In this document: one piece after another, positions 39,001-46,563 of the stretch
Numbering within the stretch: position 1 is the first letter of the stretch
Layout: each line of letters begins with the position of its first letter
NCBI RefSeq assembly: GCF_910591885.1
Contig: NC_063285.1
Coordinates: forward strand, 11,582,944 to 11,646,943
DNA: 64,000 nucleotides
Direction: 5' to 3'
Source of the DNA: Bombus terrestris
Taxonomy: Eukaryota > Arthropoda > Insecta > Hymenoptera > Apidae
Notes under the pieces: generated by a model
Told to the model about the DNA's origin: nothing
The model's input: the letters and a program-made list of their open reading frames with translations, nothing else
The model's database searches: none
Translations under genes and position numbers: made by a program

Positions 39001-39147
39001 ACATCTGGCCCCGCGGAGGCAACTGACAACAGCAGAGGAAGAGAAGGAGGAAGAAGTGAGAAAGTTGACGAAGAGGAGGTCGGCCGGGTCGATCGCGAGA
39101 GGAGCGGCTTGGAGGAGGCCACGGACGTGGAGCCTTCGCGCGCATAA
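36010..39147 (+). CDS. R1-like ORF1 (gag-like nucleic-acid-binding protein)
   Basis: From ATG 36010 the frame encodes about 1045 aa; it is open further upstream (from about 35944) but without an ATG. The N-terminal half is low complexity, Ser/Gly/Arg-rich. A highly charged segment (about residues 320-360) ends in a probable coiled coil, RFLESEVSRLQETVERL. A proline run (PPPPLPPL) follows. The conserved C-terminal region has three zinc knuckles from about residue 906: CFRCLELDHVRRHC, CYRCGESGHRARDC and CPLCADLGVLATH with a later Cys. Such ORF1 proteins bind the element's RNA and form the ribonucleoprotein for retrotransposition. ORF2 follows in the -1 frame with a slight overlap. Confidence 0.88.
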   Translation: MKIDNKKKKTIYGAGEGNPSTGADASRQAGSAASLSSNRGRSGVDRQAPVRVQESGEEAKEEHVHVNVTKSNVRRNGRRVEEDSDATTVNGSGSIVWNELPLQRGVGGGIDGRGRSNDQMSTGSSNSAAAAPSLGKRSCGRIAAPSACSTGGINSGDGGGNSAVRGEREGDENSFVEITPVKRKRKTTGTSTTASGSEPLASLSYFSTLMMQQTTADLGAEIMREMEEVERIASTSKNLKGTFVRRLRLASRKTRAAGAELQQRTVVSSSPLAITTTSSLTSRTMTGFKLRQRRPCDDGERDDDGMDVISVEDEEKEDEKRKNRGKEREESARQRERMRFLESEVSRLQETVERLNKKKVSRERDDMKRMTRMLRSPSIERGIGGRTTVGLKISTEGKATGAAAPTSFMGPPPPLPPLTTRSVSSRLHRAGEMGSEASDVNEHHIRNEGGRGESVGNVNRPGGSGPRDPLEDLKALFLRKIEEVRQKLPSQLSPNNSYSYSHRNNYYYRMRPPETSALSTADISNMWMRGDMSPSTAESSTNEMEFLSTVVPRGVGRDRRRRGRRGNNRLEARPLPMAVASTSCSDGKSMTMIGRRRNSNSECPSSSFSPLSRARYSMLGDHNDCDTHDARREAAASARSLTFAGMAARSRVTATQEKFDIGGEMGGGDSESGEICTTVRRMKGTGDVRKQINTGRGARDSGQFVVNARSRTAACSMKTESRLPKIPRCTAVMLTILEGSRVTYNEAMSRVRREIKLSDLGIAEVRLRRAVTGALILEIAGDEGGRKAALLAERMADVLRGISVRISVPQKTAEMRVTGLDDSVTLDEVVAAVAEAGGCRTDEVTVGEPHRASRGLTSVWLRCPLKAARRISTSGDGTSDDSGGTRRIVVGWSTARIRPLPTRRLHCFRCLELDHVRRHCASTIDRSDRCYRCGESGHRARDCSSRVPRCPLCADLGVLATHRMGSPACKPPARRRKGIKPDGNIEASNGVDTMTAVTSGPAEATDNSRGREGGRSEKVDEEEVGRVDRERSGLEEATDVEPSRA

Positions 39148-39194
39148 AGCTTCTTCAGACTAACCTGAACCGCTCCCGCCGGGCTCAGAACTTG

Positions 39195-42100
39195 ATGTTC
39201 CAGAGCCTGGTGGAGCGTCGCGTCGGCCTGGCGGTGGCAGCCGAGCCGTTCCGCGTACCAGATACGTTTTGGGGTGCGGAGGATTTGAGTGGCACGGTCG
39301 CCGTTTTCTGGAACGGGACGACAGGGGGACCCGCATGCTCGGTTATCGAGCGCGGGCGTGGCTTCGTGGCGGTGAGGTGGGGCGACCTGGCCGTGGTGGC
39401 CGTCTACGTGTCCCCCAACATCCACCGGGCGGATTACTACTCCTTCTTGGACGGATTAGCGGCCTGCGCGATCCGTTTGCGCGGCGTTCCGTACTTGGTC
39501 CTCGGGGACTTCAACGCTCATGCGACGGCGTGGGGTTCGCGAGCGACTAACTGGAGGGGGCGTGCCGTGCTTGGATGGGCAGGCACGCTCGACCTCCGGC
39601 TTCTGAACAGGGGGTCGTCGAGCACGTGCGTGGCGTGGCGGGGTGAGTCCATCGTGGATCTCACGTGGGCGAGCCCCGCCGCCGTTGCGCGTATTTCGAG
39701 GTGGGAGGTGTCTCAGGAGGAGACTCTCTCGGATCACCTCTACATCCTAATGGACGTGGCGGTTGGTGGTGTCGCAGGCGACTGCCCATTCGGAGCGCGG
39801 GGGCGCTGTCGCGCATCGGATACGTGGACGATCTTCCCACGGTGGGGGTCTGCCGGCTGCGACGATGATCTTATGGCGGCGGCTGCGTCGGCCGTCGCTA
39901 TGAACGAGAAATGGTCTGCGAACGAAGAGGATGTGGAGGCTGAGGCGATCCGCCTTCGGCGAGACTTGCGCGCGATCTGCAACGCGTGCATGCCGCGGGT
40001 TGCGTCCCACCCCCGTCACGCCGGCGGAGTGTATTGGTGGACCACGGAGATAGCACGCCTACGGGAGGTGTGCATCCGTTACCGGCGCCGGTATACCCGA
40101 GCACGCCGTAGAAAACGACATGACGCGGAGTTGGTGGCTCGTCTGTACGGTGCCTACCGTGAGGCGCGAAGGTCCCTACAACGGGTTGTTGGGAACGCGA
40201 AGGAGCGGGCTTGGAACGAGCTTGTGGCCACCCTTGATTCCGATCCCTGGGGGCGCCCCTACAGGACGGTCATGAACAAACTCCGTCCGTGGGCGCCGCC
40301 GGTAACGGAGTGCATGGATCCCCGGTTTCTGGAAGGGGTCGTCGGCACTCTTTTTCCAGACAAGGAAGATGACATGGATGAAAATATGAACACCATTCTA
40401 ATGGAAGAGGCGGACACCGCGGAAGACGAGGACACCGCGGAAGAGGAGGACACCGCGGAAGAGGAGGACACCGCGGAAGAGGAGGAATCATTGCAGCCCC
40501 CGGAGGATTGGTGTTCGGAGCTGGGAGTATCCGAAGAGGAGTTGGCTGAGGCTGTCGGAAGGATTGACGTCGGGAAAGCTCCCGGTCCCGATGGAGTTCC
40601 GGCCCGGCTGTGGAAGGACATCGCCGGGGTGTTGGCCCCAAGGTTGCGGCGCTTGTTCGACGGCTGCCTGGCTCGGGGCGAATTCCCCCGCCTGTGGAAG
40701 GAAGGACGGATGATCCTGTTACCGAAGCCGGGTCGGCCTCCGACCTCTGCGTCCGCTTTTCGGCCGGTGTGTCTTTTGGACGAGGCGGGCAAATTGCTGG
40801 AGCGAATCGTGGCGGCCCGCCTCGAATCGCATTTGTCTCGATGTGCGCCGGGGTTACGTGAAGGACAATACGGCTTCCGCAGGGGACGGTCTACGATCGA
40901 CGCGATAGCTCGCGTTCGTTCCCTGGCGTTGGATGCTGAGCGGCGGGGCTGGGTGGCGTTAGCCGTGTCCCTGGACGTGATCAACGCCTTCAACAGCCTT
41001 CCCTGGAAGAGGATAGAAGAGGCCCTGAAATATCATCGGGTGCCCACCTATTTGCGGGGCATTGTTCGGGCGTTTCTGCGGGACCGGAGTATCGTCTGCG
41101 TCGGCCCTGGTGGTCGGATGATTCGGAGGGCCGTGCGTCGCGGGGTCCCGCAGGGGTCGGTCTTAGGACCGTTACTGTGGGTTCTCGCGTATGACGCGGT
41201 ACTTCGGGCGCCAATGCCCCCCGACTCGGCGCTGACGTGCTACGCTGATGACACGTTGGTGCTGGTCTGGGGCTCGGCGTGGGGTAGGACAGTCCGTCTG
41301 GCGGAGTTAGCAGTGGCCTGCGTCGTCGCGGCCATCAGGGATTTGGGACTGGAGGTATCTCCGCAAAAGTCGGAAGCCATGTGGTTGTGCAAGAAGGCCG
41401 ATCACGGGACGCCCCCGGCGGGTTACCGGCTGCGTTTGGGAGGGGTCGAGGTCGAGGTTGGTACCCGGATGAAATATCTGGGTCTGACTCTCGACAGCCA
41501 TTGGACCTTCGGCCATCATTTCGAGCGTCTGGTACCGTCCGTCGAGGCTACAGCCAACGCTCTGGGGCGTCTGTTGCCTCGGCTCGGCGGACCGGGCGTC
41601 GGAGTGCGCCGGTTGTACGCCGGGGTTGTGCGATCGAGGCTCCTTTACGGTGCTCCGATCTGGGCGGGAAGCCTGTTGGCCAATCGTCGCAGTCTCCTGT
41701 TGGTCAGAAGACTGCATCGTACGGTAGCCGTTAGGTCGGTGAGAGCGTATCGCACAGTCTCGGCCACGGCGGCGTCGTTGCTCGCGGGGCTCCCCCCGTT
41801 CGAGTTGGAGGCCCTACGGTCTTGCGAGATTTATCAACACACGCGAGCACCGTCAGGCGGGGTGGACGAGGCGGCACGCGGTGACGCTGTGATGCAGGCT
41901 CGACGAACCCTATTGGATTCGTGGCGGGCCGGTCTCGCAACGGGATCCGGTGCGCCAGGCCTCAGGGTCGTCGAGGCTGTCCTGCCAAACTGGGACGATT
42001 GGTTGGACGGCGGCGGACCTCCCTTGACCTACAGGGTGACGCAGATGCTCACTGGGCACGGGTGCTTCGGTGAATACCTGCACCGAATCGGGAAAGAGGC

Positions 42101-42437
42101 GACCGCGCGTTGCCACCACTGTGGTGCGGATGTGGACTCGGCGCAACATACACTGGAGCACTGTCCGGCGTGGGCGTTACTTCGCCGCGCCCTCGTTGCT
42201 GAGATAGGGAGAGATCTCTCTCCGCCGGCCGTGTTCGGTGCGCTGCTGGCGAACGAGAGGAGTCGGAAGGCGGTCGTCACATTCTGCGAGCAGGTGATGC
42301 TTCAGAAGGAGGCGGCAGAGCGCGAGAGAGAACGGGATTCCCATTCCGAAAGGATAGATGGACGACGGCGGGCTGGAAGTCGTGGGCACGCCATTTCCAG
42401 GCGAGCTCGGACCGCTTCGCTGTCAGGTGGGTTTTAG
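39195..42437 (+). CDS. R1-like ORF2 (endonuclease and reverse transcriptase)
   Basis: About 1080 aa from the first ATG at 39195. The endonuclease domain has LVLGDFNAHATAWGS (about residue 104) and LSDHLYI (about 180). The reverse transcriptase has GKAPGPDGVPARLW (about 460), RPVCLLDEAGKLLERI, GFRRGRST, GVPQGSVLGPLLW and the catalytic CYADDTLVLV (about 681), all intact. The C-terminus has CHHCGADVDSAQHTLEHC, the CCHC motif of this clade. The conserved endonuclease start KLLQTNLNRSRRAQNL lies upstream of the first ATG in the same frame, which is open back to about 39071 and overlaps ORF1 in -1. True translation therefore probably starts before the ATG by frameshift or reinitiation. A four-fold DTAEEE-like repeat lies between the two domains (40409-40488). 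Confidence 0.92.
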   Translation: MFQSLVERRVGLAVAAEPFRVPDTFWGAEDLSGTVAVFWNGTTGGPACSVIERGRGFVAVRWGDLAVVAVYVSPNIHRADYYSFLDGLAACAIRLRGVPYLVLGDFNAHATAWGSRATNWRGRAVLGWAGTLDLRLLNRGSSSTCVAWRGESIVDLTWASPAAVARISRWEVSQEETLSDHLYILMDVAVGGVAGDCPFGARGRCRASDTWTIFPRWGSAGCDDDLMAAAASAVAMNEKWSANEEDVEAEAIRLRRDLRAICNACMPRVASHPRHAGGVYWWTTEIARLREVCIRYRRRYTRARRRKRHDAELVARLYGAYREARRSLQRVVGNAKERAWNELVATLDSDPWGRPYRTVMNKLRPWAPPVTECMDPRFLEGVVGTLFPDKEDDMDENMNTILMEEADTAEDEDTAEEEDTAEEEDTAEEEESLQPPEDWCSELGVSEEELAEAVGRIDVGKAPGPDGVPARLWKDIAGVLAPRLRRLFDGCLARGEFPRLWKEGRMILLPKPGRPPTSASAFRPVCLLDEAGKLLERIVAARLESHLSRCAPGLREGQYGFRRGRSTIDAIARVRSLALDAERRGWVALAVSLDVINAFNSLPWKRIEEALKYHRVPTYLRGIVRAFLRDRSIVCVGPGGRMIRRAVRRGVPQGSVLGPLLWVLAYDAVLRAPMPPDSALTCYADDTLVLVWGSAWGRTVRLAELAVACVVAAIRDLGLEVSPQKSEAMWLCKKADHGTPPAGYRLRLGGVEVEVGTRMKYLGLTLDSHWTFGHHFERLVPSVEATANALGRLLPRLGGPGVGVRRLYAGVVRSRLLYGAPIWAGSLLANRRSLLLVRRLHRTVAVRSVRAYRTVSATAASLLAGLPPFELEALRSCEIYQHTRAPSGGVDEAARGDAVMQARRTLLDSWRAGLATGSGAPGLRVVEAVLPNWDDWLDGGGPPLTYRVTQMLTGHGCFGEYLHRIGKEATARCHHCGADVDSAQHTLEHCPAWALLRRALVAEIGRDLSPPAVFGALLANERSRKAVVTFCEQVMLQKEAAERERERDSHSERIDGRRRAGSRGHAISRRARTASLSGGF

Positions 42438-42768
42438 TCGCCGGCCTCTTCGGCGCCGCGGTGTCGCCAAATCACCTGGTCGGGGAACCAGAAGGTTTTG
42501 CACGGCGGCCCGTCGGGGGTGGCGCGATGCGCGGTGGCCGCGCATCGCGCCGTTAGTTAGTTTGGCATAACTCGAGGTGAACTCGGCGTGGAGGGGGCTC
42601 GTGATGACATGCTAATGAGCGTTTCTAGGGCCCTTTCCACCAGGCGTCAAGTACGGCCACCGTGGAGGTTTTAGCCGGTACGAATCCGGCACTACCCGGC
42701 CTCCTCTCCCCGGAGGGCGCGGGGCGCCTATGAAGGTTTCCTCCACGAAAAAAAAAAAAAAAAAAAAA
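42438..42768 (+). other. R1 3' UTR and poly(A) tail
   Basis: About 310 bp of GC-rich 3' UTR ends in a 20-A run (42749-42768). Near its end GGCCACCGTGGAGGTTTTAG is followed by a hairpin with arms GCCGG and CCGGC. The same arrangement recurs in a second, diverged copy at 43132-43221. Such 3' ends are usually the part recognised by the element's reverse transcriptase. Confidence 0.75.
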
Positions 42769-42847
42769 TAAAAATCGGTTGTACCCCAAAGGTGCTGGTG
42801 TCGTAAACACCCACACGTCGCAGGCCCGATCGGATGTCATGGCGGGT

Positions 42848-42905
42848 TAACCCTTTCGTTACGGGCGGCTTCTCCGGCGCGCAACGCCCGCTGAACGAGT
42901 TGCTG
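42848..42905. mobile_element. Possible single end of a TTAA-targeting element
   Basis: GGGTTAACCCTTTCGTTACGGGCGG starts at a TTAA and is followed by the inverted pair CGGGCG...CGCCCG. It resembles the ends of piggyBac-type MITEs. No second end was found, so this is tentative. Confidence 0.25.
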
Positions 42906-43019
42906 CGCCAAAAAGAAAAAACTTTCCTCGAAACAGGGTATTTATAACTTCTTAACACACTCACTTTTAGTTGGAATTTAGGTAGGTCTACTTATTGGCG
43001 GGGACAATCGTCTCCCCTA

Positions 43020-43237
43020 ACGCTACAGTTAGTTAGTTAGTTCATAGGATTGGAACAACAAGAGGACGCGGGGAGTGCACCGGCAGTAATTTCCAAAAGG
43101 TCTCGGGTCACTGCTGCCAAACGCGTAGATAGGCCACCGTGGAGTTTTCGTCGATAGGAGGCTGACACTACTCCACTAATTCTCCAGAATGCAGCAGAGT
43201 GGCCAGGAAGATTTCTCCACGTAGAAGAAAAAAAGAG
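43020..43237 (+). mobile_element. Second, diverged R1-type 3' end fragment
   Basis: The sequence repeats the landmarks of the R1 3' UTR in the same order and orientation: TTAGTTAGTT, GGCCACCGTGGAG-TTTT, GACACTACTCC, TTTCTCCACG and a short A-rich tail (43224-43230). It is strongly diverged from the copy ending at 42768. It represents a 5'-truncated insertion of a related family. Confidence 0.65.
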
Positions 43238-43309
43238 AGAAGGTGTTGAAGCATGTAAATAGGTGATATATCTTATTTCAATCCTTTGAATTTTGTTTGA
43301 ATTATTGTG

Positions 43310-43640
43310 AATTACAATCACAATTTCTGATAATATCATGCACACGATTAAGTCTAACCACACTCAATCGTCATTGCTGTCAATTATAATTATAATTCCA
43401 AGTTTATTTACATTCATTTTAACGATATCATTTCTTCAGACGTGTTTTATTACGTTTTAAACAGTGGTCAGTAGCGTTCGTCAGTGGATTTCAGGAAAAA
43501 GGTAGGTACTTTATAGCATGAATGTTGTGTGTTAAGTTCGGGTGTTGGAGGCGTCCCGGGATGCCCTCTATAGCGTAGGTCCTTTGCTCTCGAATGTTTG
43601 TGTAAGAATCGTGGAGCGAGTATGTCAGTATGCCTGTTTT
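43310..43640. repeat. Duplicated subtelomeric segment D, copy 2
   Basis: This is the counterpart of 33500-33840, in the same orientation, sharing the anchors TTTCTGATAATATCAT, TTTCAGGAAAAAGGTA and GGAGGCGTCCCGGGA. A 113-codon minus-strand ORF (43491-43832) covers it. The homologous part of copy 1 is also open in that frame, but the conservation is equally visible at DNA level. Confidence 0.7.
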
Positions 43641-44216
43641 TCTGTTTTTTAAATATAGCGCTAGGTAGGATAGGTAGTATATTTTCTGGTTTGTCTGTTC
43701 ATTAATTATAAGTCGGTAGGGTCGGTCAGGTTGGCACAGTCTCTGGCCTGGTAGGTGCGTTTTCATGTGACTAACATGTTTCTGGAAATCTAATTTGAAA
43801 AATCGGCATTGAAACTGGTACGAGTAGAGCATGTTCTCGTCCCTGGTTTTTCCTTTCGATTTATCAAATTTTGCGGTCGCGGTCGTGAGTAAGCTCGAAA
43901 CGAATGTTTATTGCTAGAGCACGCACATGTTCGCACGACGATGTTAAAAATCTGAGCATAATGGAAATGTACGTATAACAGATACTCACGGGAAAAACCA
44001 ATGAGTCTAATAATAAAATCAATAAATTAGAAAAAAAAGAGCTATAGGCACATATCTTATAATATACAGTGGCATAATCTGCAATCTATTCTAAAATAAT
44101 TGATCCGAGCGGAATCTATTATAAAAGAAGGTTGCTGAATATGATAGACATTATCGAATACTGATCGAATAAAATCATTTAGTTAATTGTCATAGAACCT
44201 GATATTTCTTCGAGGA
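43641..44216. other. Unclassified subtelomeric DNA
   Basis: About 575 bp with no recognised gene or repeat apart from its AT-rich composition. Confidence 0.4.
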
Positions 44217-45012
44217 ATCAATAAGTCTCTCGTGAATAGCCTAATAGATTCTTCGATAGATCTAACGAAGAAATACCTAACCGCGATTACAGCCAATTAA
44301 TTGATGTTATTCGCTACAAAATTAATAACTGTATCACGTACAGCGACGCGGGCGGTACTGAAGAAAAAAAGCCATTTTACGTTACAACTATGACGAGTAA
44401 ATTTACTCGTTTCACTTGAGAGGAATTAAAGAGGAACCTGAATTTTAAGTAAGCATTAAGTAAGAATTTTAAACATCGCAGTCAGTGATGTAGGTGTTAT
44501 TCAAGAAAAAAGAATATTTTATTTTGTAATTAGCATGAGTAAATGAACGAATATCGATAATATAATATAACGCTTCATATGAATTTTATCCGTCTGATTA
44601 TTTAATACCTTAACTAATTTCACAGTAACGTCATCGACCGCCGTTAGGCTTTTTCCCCTTTTTGTTCAAACTAATTGATAGTCGAAAACTAGTATCAAAG
44701 AAGTGAATTTAGTCTTAGTTTGTAGAAACTATAAAAATGGGAAAAATGGATATCGTATTAAATCGTTAAAGACGTCAATTTACGATAAAAATTCAGAAAT
44801 TGTTCAATTTGATTTTGTTATAATGAAAAAACCACCACCAGCTGTGTCAAAATATTGTTACCGTTTGATTAACGTCCCGACACCTTGTTAAGTTATATAA
44901 GGAACACGCAAGTCGCGCGCGAGCTTTTTCGTGCTTGAACTCCCGGAGAGTGAACATCGGAAAGGAACTTAAACAAAAGGTAAATAAAAAAAATATCAAA
45001 TAATAACATGGA
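44217..45012 (+). repeat. Duplicated block E, copy 1, ending in a promoter-like module
   Basis: A ~795-bp block that recurs at 51665-52455 with very high identity (from ATCAATAAGTCTCTCG to TCAAATAATAACAT). Near its right end TATATAAG (44894-44901) is followed by a GC-rich leader (AAGTCGCGCGCGAG) and a splice-donor-like AAAAG|GTAAATA at 44980. The 22-bp satellite starts directly afterwards. The 62-codon frame at 44703-44891 opens on GTG and is not considered a gene. Confidence 0.85.
44894..44901 (+). promoter_or_regulatory. TATA box of block E, copy 1
   Basis: TATATAAG with a GC-rich leader downstream, conserved in the second block copy (52338-52345). Function is inferred. Confidence 0.4.
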
Positions 45013-45857
45013 AACTAGTAATTTATAACGTCTAACCCATTAATTTACAACACTTGAGTAACTAATTTATAACATTTAAGCTATTAATTTATAACATTTA
45101 AGCCATTAATTTATAACATTTAAGCCATTAATTTATAACACTTAAGCTGTTAATTTATAACATTTATGCCATGAATTTACAACATCTAAGCCAATAATTT
45201 ATAACATTTAAGCTATTAATTTATACATTTAAACTATTAATTTCTAACAGTCAAACTATTAATTTATAACATTTAAGCCATTAATTTTTAACACTTAAGC
45301 TATTAATTTATAACATTTAAGCTATTAATTTATAACATTTAAGCTATTAATTTATAACGTCCAAGCCATTAATTTACAACATCTAAGCCACTAATTTATA
45401 CTTCTGGACCATTAGTTTTTAACATTTAAACTCTTAATTTATAACATTTAAGCTATTAATTTATAACGTCTAAGCAATAAATTTACAACATTTAAACAAT
45501 TACGTTATACATTTAAATCATTAATTTCTAACAGTCAAACTATTACTTTATAATATTTAAGCTATTAATTTATAACATTTAAGCTATTAATTTATAACAT
45601 TTTAGGTATTAATCTGTAACATTTAAGTCATTAATTTGCGATATTTAAACTATTACTTTATACATTTAAACCATTAATTTCTAACAGTCAAACTATTAAT
45701 TTATAACATTTAAGCTATTAATTTATTATATTTAAGCCTATTAATTTATAACATCTAAGCTATTAATTTATAACATTTAAGCCATCAAGTTATAACATCT
45801 AAGCCAATAATTTATAACATTTAAGCTATTAATTTATACATTTAAACCATTAATTTC
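45013..45857. repeat. 22-bp TTAA-rich satellite array 1
   Basis: Tandem units with core TTAATTTATAACATTTAAG (22-bp period), varying mainly in the CTA/CCA spacer. The array is cut at 45857 by a solo LTR and resumes at 51220. It is related to the sub-units of the 628-bp satellite. Confidence 0.92.
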
Positions 45858-46089
45858 TGTTGAAGTGGTCACCACTTCTAGGAAAACTCCACATCTGGTC
45901 TTTTTAGCTTTCTCAAGCGCTGAAGCCATCGACAGCATATAGACAAAAGAATAGCAGGGAGGCAGACCATAAACTGTATACAGGCGACGTTGGCTTCGGG
46001 GTTTTCAGTTATAAAGTAATACTGCTAGCGTGCGGATCTGGACCAGCTCAAATTGTATTCCTGTATTCCACTATCAAGTCAAATATATA

Positions 46090-46544
46090 TGTAAAATCCC
46101 TAGAGTCCTTTTAGGATAGGGATTCTTTTTTTGTACGGGTAGCACGACAGGCTGTGTCTAACGGAGAGACCGATCTTTCTTTGTTGCACGGACGACGAGT
46201 GAAGAAGCACGTGGTCTCCAGACGGACGGATAGAGAGTACATTAGAGAGAGAGACAAGGCTATAGAATAAGTGTTTAAGATTGCAAAGACTAAAGATTTA
46301 AGATTTAAGACTGAAGAAGAAAGACAGGTAGCTCAGGACGTTGAAAATCGATTCTCGATTTTCAGGTAAACATCGTACCAAAGACTTATAATTTCCCGTT
46401 TAGATAATCATCGCTATTGATTGTTATAGTCGCATATTAATTGTCGCTCACTTTTGTATTTTATCCAATCATTTCATAATAAAAAAACCTCGATTTTCAG
46501 ACTTCAGAATCGATCCCTGAATTAACCTATTATTGAACCTTATA
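46090..46544 (+). repeat. 5' LTR of the Ty3/Gypsy element
   Basis: The LTR starts TGTAAAATCCC and ends near GAACCTTATA; the last 2-4 bases are ambiguous because of TA repeats. It contains a perfect 9-bp hairpin (GAAAATCGA/TCGATTTTC) at 46343-46363 and an intron-like block 46366-46500 bounded by TTTTCAG|GTAAAC and CGATTTTCAG|ACTTC. Confidence 0.92.
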
Positions 46545-46563
46545 AATCGATTTTCGCCACGCC

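Larger units (their letters stand above)
35700..42768 (+). mobile_element. R1-clade non-LTR retrotransposon, near full length
   Basis: The element has a 5' UTR, ORF1 (gag-like), ORF2 (apurinic-type endonuclease plus reverse transcriptase), a 3' UTR with a GCCGG/CCGGC hairpin, and a 20-A tail ending at 42768. The order, three CCHC knuckles in ORF1 and the C-terminal CCHC-type motif in ORF2 are typical of the R1 clade, which includes the telomere-targeting TRAS and SART families. The poly(A) is not followed by telomeric repeat, so insertion into TTAGG-type DNA is not supported. Its GC content is far above that of its surroundings. The 5' boundary is approximate; no target duplication was identified. 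Both ORFs are open. Confidence 0.88.

Noticed and set aside
42769..42845. Telomere-targeted insertion of the R1-like element (TRAS/SART style)
   Set aside because: The DNA after the poly(A) tail is not TTAGG-type, so telomere targeting is not supported for this copy.
44703..44891. Pair of ~62-codon ORFs conserved between block E copies (also 52147-52332)
   Set aside because: They open on GTG, have no family features, and the copies are too similar at DNA level for conservation to be informative.
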